Assembly: GCA_964017145.1 (NCBI GenBank)
Contig: OZ024844.1
Location: forward strand, 1,736,001-1,800,000
Direction: 5' to 3'
Source of the DNA: Agrocybe praecox
Lineage: Eukaryota; Basidiomycota; Agaricomycetes; Agaricales; Agrocybaceae
DNA: 64,000 bases
Shown here: positions 1 through 12,005 of the stretch, in pieces
How positions within the stretch are numbered: position 1 is the first letter of the stretch
Layout of the letters: every line of letters begins with the position of its first letter
Translations under genes and position numbers: made by a program
The notes under the pieces: generated by a model
Database searches by the model: none
Told to the model about the DNA's origin: nothing
The model's input: the letters and a program-made list of their open reading frames with translations, nothing else

Positions 1-107
1 ACACGACGGGATTGGGATTCCCAAGGATCGTCATAGACGTTGATAGTTAAAGAGTCCAAGTTGGTGTCAATTGGCGACAATTGGTTTGAGGTAGAACCAT
101 CGTTCAT
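1..107 (-). CDS. 5' end of a gene truncated by the window edge
   Basis: On the minus strand an ATG at 107-105 opens a frame that stays open to the left edge (35 codons, beginning MNDGSTSNQLSPIDTN and continuing through VYDDPWES). The composition (acidic, Ser/Asn/Thr-rich) and the position, divergent from the DUF4211 gene with about 315 bp between the two starts, fit the first exon of a real gene. The product cannot be named from so little sequence. A chance open frame of this length is possible. Confidence 0.45.
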   Translation of the reverse strand, partial: MNDGSTSNQLSPIDTNLDSLTINVYDDPWESQSRR

Positions 108-422
108 CTGTAGATATAAGCAAGTGCCCTGCGTCGAATTAAAGTCGGGGAAGAGGAAGAGAACAAGCTAAATTATTGAATATATGCCTGCGGTGAGCTC
201 GGTGATCCGAGGAGAGAACGGAACGTCGCTGCCGGTCGTGGTGCCGATGACCGGTGACTAAGTAGTTGACTTTTGGCAGAATATGGAATGTGACTTGCTT
301 GTGCGATGTGCCACCTGCAATTTGACTTCGACCACAGCGAATGTCCCAGTGTCCATTTCTAGAAACAAGAATACTACAATCTTATCTTGAAGAAAGTTGA
401 TCCTCCAAACATCTTTAGCAAT

Positions 423-2174
423 ATGCCATCGAAAAACAAGCCCAAGGACTCAAAACCACTTCGACAGACAACGCTATTCCAATCTACTCCATCCCCATCA
501 CCCAATTCTTCGCCTGCCAAAGCATCAACATCAAAGCGGTCTTCCAATTCTGTGTCTACCACCAAAAGGAAACGCCTCATGAGTGACTCATCTTCTGATG
601 AAATTTCAGCAATAAAACTGGCGCCCAAAGTTGCCACGATATCTAACAGTGACTCTGACGACTCGCCCGTTATCACACAGAAGGGTCGCAAGAAACGGAA
701 AACCCGTGTCGTTAACACTAGCTCGAGTGAAAATGAAGCCCCGGAGAAACTACCTTCAGCTTCTAGTGATCAGGAAGAGGAGGAACATCCAGTTCAAAAA
801 CGTCGTTTGCGTCGCAAGCACTCGGTGGAAATAAAGTCAGAGTCAGAAGCCGAGGACGAGGACTTGGCCACATTAGCTAATGAAGTTGAAAAAGACAGTA
901 TGTTCACCCACATGTGGAAAGTTTAAACCTTCTTTTTAAAAAAGAAATCGTAATCAGAAATATTGGACTCAAGGCTTCGAACACGCAAGAAGTCTTCGTT
1001 CCAAGCCAACCTCGAAAGATTGAAAAGTAGGCGTTTTTGTCAATTTCAGCCTACTATCAGATAGCCTAACACCACTGCAGAGCGTAAGCTCAAAATACAA
1101 GATCAGAAAGACGACGATGAAGAGGAAGAGGATAGTGGTTCGGATGAATCTGATTCATACACGAAGCCATTCAAAGGTTCCAAGCCTTCTGGCGATATCG
1201 AAATTATCTCAGATGGTGATGAATCTGATTCAACTAACTCTTCCGCATTCATTGTCGAAGACGGGGAGGCCGTTCAGCTACCGGCGGAGTTTAGCATGGA
1301 AACACACCAAGACCTCTCCCATCAGTTCAAAAAAATATTTCAATTTTTTGTTCATATTGCAATCCAGTCACCGAAGAAGAGGGGTCGTTTTATGCAGTCA
1401 CAGATGGAAGGTTTGTACTCTGATATTGAAATCCAAAGAATTCAGATTGATTTATCCACGTCCAGGGGAAGAATACTTTTCAGTCCCTCTGCAAGTAATA
1501 CGCAGAAAGCTTCTAGGGCTACGAGATTCTCTGGTAGCTTCTTCCGTTTGGCGGCCGGAATTTAAGAAAAGCCTAGAGCGATATCCCGACTTTGAATTAG
1601 TTGGGCTTGAATTCGCTGTGCCTTCTTGTGACGCCTGCCATCTTGGGGGCAGGATGTCTACCCTACTGGGACGTCTGAGTGGTGAACCTTATAATAGCAT
1701 GGGATTCAAAGATGTGAGTGGAACTAGACTTTATATGTTTTATAATTCTCTTACAATTTTAGAACCCTCCGCACAAGTCGGGAAAGGAACGCGTCGAGGA
1801 ATTCCACCTGGGCCGATTTTGTGCGAGAAGGACAAAAGTTTATCACGAATTCTCGCATTGGGAAGTAAGTCGTAACGCCTATGCTTCACCAGCTCAATGG
1901 TCTCATCAGCGTCACCTTATGGCAGCATTCTCTGTTCCACATTATTCTCCGAGAAATTGACGGTCTACGTGATACACGGTCATCGGGTGGTTTTCGTGCT
2001 GTTGCTTTTTATGGAGGCATAGAACCCCCGGAGAACTTGGACGACCCAGATGCGATAACTGAATGGCTTGACCAACGGAAATTCGTTGACAGAGAGTGGC
2101 ACAACATGAAAAACATGATGGAGAGCGCTCGACATCTTGAATTAGGGGCTAAGCGAGGAGAAACGGATGACTAA
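423..2174 (+). CDS. DUF4211 domain protein (nuclear, function unknown)
   Basis: The first in-frame ATG is at 423 (MPSKNKPKDSKPLRQTTLFQ). The N-terminal half is low-complexity and basic/acidic with Ser-Asp/Glu clusters and several KRK/KKRK nuclear-localisation-like stretches. The C-terminal half carries the fungal DUF4211 pattern: a segment ending ERYPDFELVGLEF, then CDACHLGGR with two cysteines, an LSGEPY motif, HLGRFCARRTKVYHEFSHWE, and a closing acidic stretch. I read at least five short introns, for example A|GTATGT near 900, G|GTTTGT near 1411 and GTGAGT near 1713. DUF4211 proteins are widespread in fungi without a defined role; a chromatin-associated function is only a guess. Family assignment is from pattern recognition. 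Confidence 0.8.
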
Positions 2175-2959
2175 GAAAGAACTGTTATCGTGACCAACTC
2201 GAGTCGTGCTTGTTTAATTTATTCTCCGACTTTTGTATTCCTCCTACGTTTCTATGCGTTGTCAAAAACAATTATCGAAATCCGCGGGCCAGCTGGCCAA
2301 CTCGAGATGTTGGCGCGATATTTGACTCAGAATGCCGCCAACCGTTTGACCTAAAATACATAAAGAGTAATGGACTTCACGCGATTGACGGCTTCGGGAC
2401 CCACGTGGTAAGCACTGCGAAATAAGTTGTGGGACAGGAAACCCAAGTCAGGCATACGTGACGGAACAAGATATTCTATCCCACCTCTTCCCGTCGTCAA
2501 TCTTGTCGTCAAGTCAGGTAAGATGCAGAAGCAATTAAAGAGGTTCCAAGAAGGCCGTCGCCACATCTATGGACGGATGGAGAATCTCATACTCAAGCGT
2601 TCGGAGGAGACCTTTGACCTCCCTTACGGTTACATAACCATGAGAGTCTTTTCCCCCACTCATACCTATGCAACACACAACAAGTGCATGCATCCACCTT
2701 TATCGGGAAGATCTTTCAAGGAAACGCTCTGCGTATACTTCGCGCCGAAGCATGGATCAGGCCAAATATCCCAAATGCGATTCTTACGTTCGCTTCTCCC
2801 TTCATAAGATGTCCAAAGATTATCCCATTCGTGGCTTTCCTGTCCATCATGTTCAATAAATGGACCTCGTTTATTTGCCGTTCTCTCTGATACTACCCCG
2901 CTGTTGCCCGTAGAACCCAGGGCCAACCTTGCGCCTAAGACCCCTTCCTGACTCGGACC
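2175..2959. other. intergenic, no convincing gene
   Basis: This 785-bp stretch lies between the DUF4211 stop and the kinase-like start. It holds one unsupported open frame on the plus strand, ATG 2523 to stop 2807 (94 codons, beginning MQKQLKRFQEGRRHIYGRM), with no recognisable domain and no flanking splice pattern. It also holds a CACGTG at 2402-2407. It is most simply the 3' flank of one gene and the promoter and leader of the next. Confidence 0.5.
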
Positions 2960-4228
2960 ATGTATCGTTTCTCAAAGCTCAAATCGTTTACCCGATACCA
3001 CGATGAACCACGTAGGTCATTGGACAGCGACGACACACCCTCCTCGCCCGCATCTTCTGTTTCATCCTTTGACGAAGAAGAATTCAATCGGAGGGTCATA
3101 CCGTATTGGCCAAAGTATCGAGGATTCATCAAGTCGCGAGGCTTTCGACTAGACACTGTACGAGATGTCAAACTTTTTTACCACAACAACCAGCAAACAG
3201 CCTCGACTTCTACTAGTTGGGCCAGCTCATATAACGATGGTAGTAGTGGATCACAGGATGAGAACGCTTTGTGTCCTGATGCAGGCTTCGTTAGTTTCTT
3301 CATGGATTCATTGCTGAACTTGTTCGTGTAACACAAATGGTTTAGCCAGATAATCTATTTAGAGGTACCCGACTATCCGACTCGAAACGTGTGGTGTTGA
3401 AGGCGGTCCACGCTGGCAGTCGTGAGTTCAGCATCATCAGCATGCTGTCCCAACCACCCATGCGAAACGACCAGATGAACCATACCATTCGTTCGTGATA
3501 TCCTGTATACCGTTTTGTTGTCCCTGTTGATTATGATTTTGAATAGCCGTGTTGGGTTTGTTCTCGGTACCAGAAGACAATGTTGCTTTTATTGTGATGG
3601 AGGAGTGGTCCTCAAACTTAGTAGCGTCTTCAGGTGGTCCCTGCTGCATGAATCGGTTTATTTCTGGGCTGCGCCAAATTATCGAGGTGGGTAACTCGTT
3701 CCTATGTCGGGCAAATATTATTTAAGACCGATTTCTTTGATTTTCCCTCCAAAGCACATTGCTTTCTTGCATAAGCATGGGATTGCCCACCTCGACATAT
3801 CCTTGATGAATCTCCTCACCGACTACAATGGTCACTACGCATACATCGACTACGAGAATAGTCGAACTTTTAGAGGCATTCCGAATCCATTAATATATAA
3901 TTATCGTGGAACAGAATTGCCACCAGAAAGCGAGAAACCAGAGGGTATCGACCCCTTCAAAGTCGATGTATGGGCTCTGGCAGTCCTCATTCTCCGGGCT
4001 TGTAAAGTTCGTCCTCACTTATCTGTAGAGGTATAAATGGGAGGTTGATCCCTTGATATTTTCTTATTACACAGTTGACAGGGTATTGGCAACCACAGTT
4101 GATGTATATAATCAATCCCATGCTGGAAGAAGACCCGGCGAAGAGACCGTCATCTTTTGGTGCACTGCAAGCCTTCGATAAGATTACTGGGTATCGATTG
4201 GGACAAGACTGCAACGAACGTCATTGAC
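2960..4228 (+). CDS. fungal protein kinase-like protein
   Basis: Exons join to a single kinase-fold protein. In order: a Ser-rich N-terminus, FRGTRLSDSKRVVLKAVH with a candidate ATP-binding lysine, SREF with a candidate alpha-C glutamate, VMEEWSS as the hinge, HGIAHLDISLMNLL as the catalytic loop (HLD with Asp and the downstream Asn kept), YIDYENS at the DFG position, GTELPPE, and DPFKVDVWALAVLI. The last exon starts at 4075 (LTGYW) and ends with an alpha-I-like helix. No glycine-rich loop is visible, and DFG is replaced by DYE. Introns lie near 3290-3346, 3493-3549, 3687-3754, and 4007-4074. I know similar fungal proteins with these substitutions; whether they phosphorylate anything is unclear. 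Confidence 0.8.
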
Positions 4229-4334
4229 ACCATCTGATAGTCTTCAACAGGGTTCCCTACATTAATAAAACGGATATAATACATATATACTTCACAAATA
4301 CAACAATTCATACATCAGGAGAAATGGGTGTAAT

Positions 4335-5566
4335 TCATGTTTTTTCTGCTTCCTGTTGTTCCTCCAGCTTACGACGCTTCCTTCTTTCTTCGAGACGGGC
4401 ACGAGCATTAGCGACATCAGCTTCGGTATTCCTTTTAGCGATAGTGCGCCGAATGGCTGATTCTTCATCCTCTTTCTTCGCCTGTTCAGTCCTCCTCTGC
4501 TCCGCTTCCAACTGCTGTTGAATCTCTCTGGCCCGTCTTTCATTAATTTCCTTCTTGGATGCAGCGGTACCAACAGCTCGATGGGTCTGGGGTGCGGGTG
4601 TGTTATCATTGTGATTATTCAGGGGATTTCGGATACCAAGATGTCGTGTATTGGGAAGAGAAAGATTCAATCCTGCAGAAAGGAGCTCTCGTTTGTCCAC
4701 AATTTGATTGTCATCGTTCAGTTCAACTTCCTTTCCTTCAGCTTTTGCCAGTTTCGCCAGTTCCACATCAGCCATCGGAGTAAAATTAGCAGGCTTGGTA
4801 ATTGTTAGGTTGGGCACTGGACCTTGAGGGCCGATGATGCGTTTTTCGGTAGCTGCCACAGTTGCTTCGTGTTTCTCTGCAGACTCTTCCAATAATTGAC
4901 GATAGAAATGCGTCATTCCAGTGGATGCGAAGCCTTGCTTTTTACGAGCCTCTAGATATACGGTCAAAGGATATACTAGATATAGAGAAATAAATAAAAA
5001 TACTCACCATCCCGCTTTTTCTCTTCTTCTTCTGCCTTTCGCACTTCCTCCATTTGGTCCTTGTATGCCTGAGTAACAAACACTTCCTTGTCCTGATACA
5101 TGTCTCCCTCAGCTTCACGCTCTCGTTGCATCATCTTCTCCTCTGCTCGGAGATGGTCCAATTTCCTTGTTGCGGCGGAATCGAGTAAATTATGGATATA
5201 TTTGGGCTTCAAAGTGCAAGTCAGGGACCATCGACATGGCATCAGGTTCATATTACCTACCTTCCGGACGGCAGCATCTGCCTCCTTAACCGCTTGCTGA
5301 CGTTGTTTTGCTTCCTGCATCTTGTCCCAGACTTCATCGTACTCGTAAACAGTTTGGTCTACGCGCTTTTCAGCCTCCATTCGCTTCCTCATGGCTTTAG
5401 AAGACTCTGCATTGAGCGACACTGGCCCAGATTTGCCGGGTTTTGGCACGGTTCGTTCGTTAGCGTCTGTCTCGTCATCGTCGCCAGCAGAGAATAGCGA
5501 TGGACGCGGTACGGGAGCAGGAGGTTGGACGGTTTTTGGTTTGTTGAGAGAGATGGAGAGTTTCAT
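4335..5566 (-). CDS. NSRP1: NSRP1/CCDC55-type nuclear speckle splicing regulator
   Basis: Starts MKLSISLNKPKT at 5566. The conserved DUF2040 core is clear: DQTVYEYDEVWDKM, YIHNLLDSAATRK, MMQREREAEGDMYQDKEVFV, then TGMTHFYRQLLEES. The rest is long Glu/Lys/Arg-rich coiled coil ending in a basic arginine-rich tail. Two introns: 5260-5207 (54 nt, in frame and without a stop if retained) and one starting near 5012 that joins KRD to EARKKQGF. In animals NSRP1 is a nuclear-speckle protein acting on alternative splicing; the fungal role is inferred from the domain. It is divergent from MTR3 with only 87 bp between the start codons. Confidence 0.88.
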
Positions 5567-5653
5567 GATCCAAGAGACGTACGCGTGTCGGAGTTCGAAA
5601 ATGGACTAAAGCAAATAATTCGTCCAGCGAATTCGACACACACGACCCTCACC

Positions 5654-6706
5654 ATGGCACAAAACGCGTTCGACAGAAGGAGAATCAACGGCCCCGAAGA
5701 AAGTCTCCCATATATATACGACAGTGACGCTACCGCAAAATGGTCACCCGGGACGCCCAGGAAGAGCAGGGCTCCTTCTGATATTCGACCTATTTGTTAG
5801 TGATATGATTAAGTTCATTCGAGTTACCCCAACATAATTACAAGCTCAAAGTCCTCCAGTCGGGGCTTATCAGTCAAGCCACTGGTTCTGCTTACATTGA
5901 AACTGAGCGGACAAAAATTGCATGTGCTATGTAAGGCCAACTTTATGACCTCATGTCTTTTCATACTAATTATCTGTCTGCACAGTTATGGTCCTCGCCA
6001 ATCTAAAAATGTTGCTTTTCACGAAAAAGGTCGATTAAATGTGGAGGTGAAATTTGCACCCTATTCATGTCGAAATCGTAGGGCGCCTATGCGTGTAAGC
6101 TTTCCGAACATTCTGTGAAAATTATTACTGAAGTACGTAATTGATTAGGATGCAGAGGATAGATCTGTCGCAATGGCCATACATCAGGCTATCGTTGCCT
6201 CAGTCCGCCTGGAAACCTTCCCTAAAGCCACAATCGATATATTTGTGACGATAATAGAAACGGACGGAATAGAAGGTTGCGTCGCTGCTGGGTCTATAGC
6301 TGCAAGTACAGCTTTGGCACATGCCGGAATTGAAGTTATTGGCTTGGTTGTCTCCTGCACAGCGGTGCGTACGATCTACCACGCTCCTTTCCTCATAACT
6401 GTAATAAAATCATTGCTAGGCGTTAATGGGCGATGAAGTGTGGCTTGATCCAACCGACGAAGAGTCGCGTTCAGCAAACGGAACCCTTGTTCTTTCCTGT
6501 ATGCCTGCATTAACCAGTGTGACCAGTGTATGGCAAACAGGTCGGATGAGCGTTGACCGAGTCCTTCAAGTAAGTCCAAATTACAGGTACACATGCCATG
6601 CTTATATTTCTCATAGTGCATTGATGCTTGCCAAAACCGATGTAATGATATTCATGCTGTTGTAGCGCAAGCATTACTTGAAGGTTCTCGAGGTAGTACA
6701 ACATAA
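5654..6706 (+). CDS. MTR3: exosome core subunit MTR3 (RNase PH-like ring protein)
   Basis: ATG at 5654 (MAQNAFDRRRINGPEES). Spliced exons give the RNase PH fold of exosome ring subunits: RPIFLQSGLISQATGSAYIE, CAIYGPRQSKN, GRLNVEVKFAPYS, then DGIEGCVAAGSIAASTALAH, ALMGDEVWLDPT and a C-terminal helix ending in SRGSTT. Five introns interrupt it (for example T|GTTAGT near 5788 and GCG|GTGCGT near 6364). MTR3 (EXOSC6) is a structural subunit of the six-membered ring of the RNA exosome in nucleus and cytosol; it lacks nuclease activity in eukaryotes. RRP46 or RRP41 are alternative members, but the N-terminal 'RPIFLQ.G.ISQA.GSAYIE' pattern favours MTR3. Confidence 0.88.
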
Positions 6707-6856
6707 ACTACATATTAGGCATCGTAGCTAGCCAACAAATCGAGAATTATACTCATAAGCTCGGGTAACCATAGTCGAATTAATAAATAAAAGGATCCAA
6801 GCTTGTACAAAGGAAAGTGAACAGAAAAGGATAAAATGTCGTGGAACAAGCGATGA

Positions 6857-9800
6857 TTACCGCATGCGCCTGGTAGTTCTAGTGGTTGATACGTAGTTTC
6901 TCTTTCTGGATTCTACGAGAGGCTCAGAGGGCGTTTCTGCTGCCTTGCTGAACTCCTTCATTATCGTTTCTTCAGTCATGATGGAAGGCCCGGCATTCTC
7001 GATTTCCGCATCGGTCTTGCTCTTTGAATCGACGCTTGTACGGACGGAGTGAGTGGAACCTCGCGGCTTCGTAAACGTCGAGTTTTCTTGAATTTTGTCA
7101 CTGTCGTCAGAATCGTGTCTTTGTTGCCAGTCACTCAATAAGTCGCTTCGGCTTTTGGTCAATGACCATTGGTCTCGGTATTGCCATTTTCTCTTGCGCG
7201 GTGTGCTACCAGTGGGGATATCATCTTTGATACCTTTGTTCACAATACTGGATGCCGCCTGCGCGATAGAGTCAAGATCATTGACGGTATCGTCTTCATA
7301 GACATCTGTCTTCTTAGCCTGCTCATTGATCTATACAAAGTCACTAAGCTGCGTGTTTAACATTAGTAAAAGCTTGACTACTCACCCATGAGACATTTGT
7401 GCTGGTGTGCTTTTCGATTTGTTTCAAGGATGTTTCGAAGAAGGTTTGTTGACCGGCGTGATGGGTTTCAAGAGTAGCATGGATAGTGTCACTAGCCTCG
7501 ATCCTAGCACGCTTCGCTCTCCCATGTTCTTCGAGGGCTGTAAAATTTCGTTAATTCAAGATCAATTTGCGACGTAATTTCCGCCTACCATCGTTGGCAG
7601 CCTGGGCCATAGATTTAGTTTGTTGGCTGACCCACGCAGAATGAGATGTAATAGAGCTTGTTATAGTACTCTGAATATTTTTCATTCCGCTTTCAACAGC
7701 GTTACTTGCTTGATTAGCGTTCTACAAACAATGAGCGTAAGTAAAATATTGAGGATCGATATACTTACCTCAGTTGCTCTCGCTTTCTCTTCATGATTTT
7801 GCTTATTGACGAGTTCCATGTACCGAGCCAATTCGTCGGTCTTGGTCAACATGTTGTCATGAAGAGTGGTCTGACGCTCGCAAGTAGATGTCAGTAAATC
7901 TTCGACTTCTTGATTGCTGCACTGTAAACTATCCACGGAACGTCTAAGGGTTTCGTCCCGCTGCCGCATGAAGTCATCGAGGAGGGAAGAGACGCTTTGT
8001 AAGAAATCACTTTGTGCTTTCTTCGCATCTTTTCTTTGTTCCTCCAGCATTTCAGTGAGCATTCTATTTTGGCGCTGAAGATGTGCTATTTCCTTGTCAG
8101 CGACGGTCTTGGCCAATAGTTGCAGCTCGTTCAGGAAAGTATGCTGGTTGTCGATGTAGGTAGATGTTTCGCGAGAGATAGTTTCGATCAATGTAGTGAG
8201 CACAGTGTTTGAATGGTCCAAAGCTTTAACATGGCTTGTAACGGTCTTCGCGGAACTTGCACAAAGTTGACTAGAAGAACTCGTCAAGCTGCTCGCCCAC
8301 GACGCAATCTCAGCATTGAACGATTGTCGAGCTTGCTCTGTATGACGTTGAAGGTTGTCCAGCGCTTGATCCTCAACCGCATTCTGAGTTTCAATTTCCT
8401 GGAATAGGTCCTGAGCATGATCAAAATGATTGCTGATCTTTTCAACCTGTCCCGCAATAATATCTTTCTGGGTAGTGTCGAACTGAGAAGCCTCGTCCTG
8501 AAGCCTATTCCGGGTAGCGTGCAGAATCTGACTTAGTTCAGCCAGCTTCTTCGTGAGCGAATCCCCAACATCACGTATGAGCTTCTCATTTTCAGAGACA
8601 ACCCGTTTGTTTGATAGAAGAACACTGCTTTTGCGCTCTGAGAATATCATCAACCCCTTATATATACCCAAAGTATAGTAACCGCACTTACCCAGCTTAT
8701 CGAACACGCCACCCAAGTCCTGAAGGCTTTGAGCTGTAGTATTCCTTAGTCCAACCGCAACGTCATTGAGTGTCATCTCAGTTTCCTGATGGGCTTGACG
8801 AACAACAACTTCTTGTTCGTAGGCATCGGTCATACGTCGAAGTTCCTTTTCTTTCTGGGACAACTTTTCTTCAGTTTTATTGAGCTTGATTCGGATTTCT
8901 TGCAACTCTTCTTCCCTGCGTTTGAGTACTGCAATACTTTGGTCATACTCGTCGCGAACACTCCTCATCTGATTCTCGATGATTTCCACCTGCTTCTTTG
9001 CCTCCACGAGTTCCGTCTCCCTGAGTTCATTTTCCGCAGTGATTTGATTCCAGTTCTCCTCTGAGAAATATATTCCGTTCTTCTCTCTGGCAGCGATAAG
9101 GTCGGCCTTCAAACGCTCCATTTCCACGGCATATTCCTTCAGCAACGAATTACGCGTCATTCGTTGATTGAGCTCAGGTTTATTTCGGATAGATTTTGCT
9201 CGAAGGGCGTAGTCGAGAGTGGAGAGAGTCTCTTCTAAATTTGACCGAACAGGAGATATGGTTGCAATTATGCACGTTTTAGTTCGACCTCCTAACGAGT
9301 CTTGAAGCAATCTAGTCAATTTGGATTCCCTGAGTATCAACAATTAGCTGTTAGCAAACATATTTTGAAAGTTCAAAAACAGTCACCTGTAGGGTACGTG
9401 CTGCGCTTTATCCACCAAAGCATTGATTACTCTCCCAAGAGTCAGCAAACTTTGATTGATCATCCCTGCTTCCCTAGCTCTCTTGTGCTCGGCACCAGAT
9501 CGTCCGACGTTCTCAGACCCAGCCAAGTCGACTAGGTTGAGCTTACCCACTTTGAGGAGGTCATCGCCCATACCCGTAACTTCTTTTATGTGGACTGTAA
9601 TGGAAAATACGGAATGTGATCGACTCGAGTGATCGTTGAACTTTGTAGCTGCGATTTGTCGACGTTCACTGCCTTTAGTAAGGAGAGCAAGGGCATCTTT
9701 AGAATCTTTGACGGCTATTTCCTCCAAACCTTGGATGACAACTCCTCGCTTACTAACGTCATCGAAAATTTTGAGCTTTTCTTCATTGGCCTTAGCATCT

Positions 9801-10577
9801 TTCGATGCCATCCCCATCGGTTGCATGAGTGTCGTGGGCGCGAGGAGATCGTTAGACAGAAGATCGCGCAGTTCTTCGTTGTAAAGCTCGATGTAAGATA
9901 CTTTAACAATATAGTCGGTATAAGCTTTTTCCAGCTCATGGAACAGGCGGAACAGAACTCGAGGGACAATGCCTGCATCCGCAGAGGGGTTACCCATGGG
10001 AGTTGGAACTAAGTCGCCTTGCATTGTGTAACTGATAAATCATCAAGAAGTGTCAAGCAGCAAGCACAAGAGTCACTTACGTTTTTCCTGTTCCAGTCTG
10101 TCCGTATGCAAATAATGTACAATTATATCCTTCCATGACTTCCTTTAACATTGGCCCAACGACATCATGGTATATCATGCTCTGAGTGGCTTCTGGCCCA
10201 AATACAAGGTCAAATGGGTATGTGCGAGTAGGTGGTAGGTTGATCAGTCCTAGACTAGAAATTGGAGGGGAGGTTTCGACAGTAAGCTCCTTGTTCTTTG
10301 CACCTGCAATCTGAACGACGCTCGGGGAGCCCATTTCACGCTCAGTGCGGCCTCGACATCGAAGAATGACTTGAATATGGCTTTCTCCTCCGTCATTACT
10401 TCTCTGTGGTCTGGAGTTGGCTGTTGTACCCATAGAGTCCTGTGATTCTTCGACAGGACGACTTGAGGAGGGCGCTCTGGACAAGACAGACTTTGGCCGT
10501 TGCAATTGGGAAGGCGGTGGCATAATCGTAGAATTGTTAGACCGTCCTCGAGACGAGGGAGGACGACGAGTAGCCAT
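6857..10577 (-). CDS. bimC: kinesin-5 (BimC/Eg5 family) mitotic motor
   Basis: ATG at 10577 ([12 protein letters not shown]) after a promoter with a possible 5'UTR intron. The motor follows a Pro/Ser-rich head: [15 protein letters not shown], the P-loop [20 protein letters not shown] (switch I), [13 protein letters not shown] (switch II), [21 protein letters not shown] long coiled-coil stalk follows, and the tail carries a BimC box, [16 protein letters not shown], with the Thr-Pro that is a Cdk1 site in this family. The product should be a bipolar homotetramer that slides spindle microtubules apart. An intron splits the P-loop threonine codon (GKT, AC|T). Length is roughly 1,100 residues, normal for the family. 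The gene is divergent from ELF1. Confidence 0.95.
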
Positions 10578-10693
10578 CTTTCCGAGGGAAGGATGCCAGA
10601 AAACGTAAAGGTATAAAGATAAACGAGGTACTGCTATACTTACCCACAATACAAACGTTCAAATTCGATCAACAAACGCGTCGCACGGTAGAT

Positions 10694-10699
10694 CACGTG
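10694..10699. promoter_or_regulatory. CACGTG E-box in the kinesin-5/ELF1 divergent promoter
   Basis: A palindromic CACGTG sits 117 bp upstream of the kinesin-5 start and 163 bp upstream of the ELF1 start, in the only gap between them. bHLH factors such as yeast Cbf1 bind this core. Function here is inferred from position only; a single 6-mer can occur by chance. Confidence 0.35.
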
Positions 10700-10861
10700 T
10701 TGGCGTAATACCTCGTGCCGCCTTCTCCATTCGGGAGTCCAATATCAATAATCCACCGCAGCCGCCACCCTTTTCTTTAACCTCTTGCTCAGTAAGTTTT
10801 GCTCTTTGTTTGCTTGTTTCTTGTCAGATTTGAAAAGAGGTATAGGATCTAATATACGATC

Positions 10862-11298
10862 ATGGGAAAGAGAAAAAAATCTTCCAGAAAGCCGGGACCT
10901 GCAAGGCAAAAGGTGCCACTTGGTGAGACTTGCAAATCTTGACAATACTTAAGGCTTACTCCTTTTCTTTTAGACACCACATTCACTTGCCTCTTCTGCC
11001 ATCATGACAAGTCTGTTACAGTCCGGCTAGATAGGAAGGAAGGTGTCGCCCAACTTGTCTGCAGAGTATGTGACCAAAGATACCAAAGTAAAGTCAACCG
11101 TGCGTATTCTCGCCTTTGTTGCTTCTATTGTTTAACATATGGTGTTATCCAGATCTGACAGAACCCATTGATATATACTCCGAGTGGATAGATGCTGCGG
11201 ACGCCGCACAACGAGAAGAGCAAGTTCCAAGGCGCCCGGTTGCATCGTCCAGTCGGCCCGCCCCAGCACCTGCTTCTGTAGACAGCGAGGATGAATAG
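10862..11298 (+). CDS. ELF1: transcription elongation factor ELF1 (ELOF1)
   Basis: Three exons: 10862-10922, 10974-11099 and 11153-11298. The start MGKRKKSSRKPGPARQKVPL is the conserved basic N-terminus. The zinc-binding fold has two CxxC pairs: TTFTCLFCHHDKSVTVRLD and VCRVCDQRYQ, followed by LTEPIDIYSEWIDAADAAQ. The last 30 or so residues are a Pro/Ala-rich acidic extension ending SVDSEDE. ELF1 binds RNA polymerase II near the active-site cleft and helps transcription through nucleosomes and transcription-coupled repair. Splice phases join exactly (G|AC for Asp, C|AT for His). This small gene is certain by sequence. Confidence 0.96.
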
Positions 11299-12005
11299 AA
11301 GTCTGGTTGTTCATCGTAATAAACATGAGCTGAAGATCTATTATATTCGACTCATGCGGGCGTCTTGTTGAGTCTGCGGTGCAACAACGAAAATACACGC
11401 GCTCCGCCAGCCATTATTCAACCCCACTCGTCCTCATGTATGCAGTACTCATGCATGTAGGTATGGGGCCAAATTTCGATGGTATTAATTAGCGCTCAGG
11501 GACATTGTAATACGTAGCTTATAATCTGTTATGTTTCTTCTTGTATTCTATGTCTTGTCATCTTGGGCTACAAAGAAGTGCACGGAAAAGTTAAAACTTG
11601 CAACACTATGTGGCAGTGTTAATTTATCAGCAGAAGTTCAGATGCTCTTCGAAGGTAGAAGATTAATTTACTGAGGACGGATGAGCTGCAACGGATTAAA
11701 GGATTTCGAGAGGATGATGTGCAGAATATTCAAGCCAGGTGTGGCAATCGCTAAAACACTGCATTGGCAACAACTGCAAACATGGAAAGTTGTCAGTTGT
11801 CATTTGTCAAGGGGCCACATCTTCCAATTGAGTAACCTCCTGTCCACCTCGCGACCAAGCTCGGTTCGCGTGTTCATACCACTATAACTGATCTCCAGTA
11901 TCAGCTACCACCACAGTACTACCAACGACTCCTTGCGGGTCCTTTGGATCCAGTGGGCCACACAAAGCAACCTCGTTGCGAGCTACGTAAAGGCTTACGA
12001 CTCCC
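11299..12005 (+). other. intergenic: ELF1 3' flank and kinesin-1 promoter
   Basis: About 700 bp without a coding signal. The distal part is AT-rich, as expected for the ELF1 3' end, and the part before 12006 is presumably the promoter and leader of the kinesin-1 gene. No RNA gene, repeat or long open frame stands out. Confidence 0.5.

Noticed and set aside
2427..2807. Open frame on the plus strand between the DUF4211 gene and the kinase-like gene
   Set aside because: No domain, no splice context, and no codon-level sign of selection that I can see; most likely flanking sequence.
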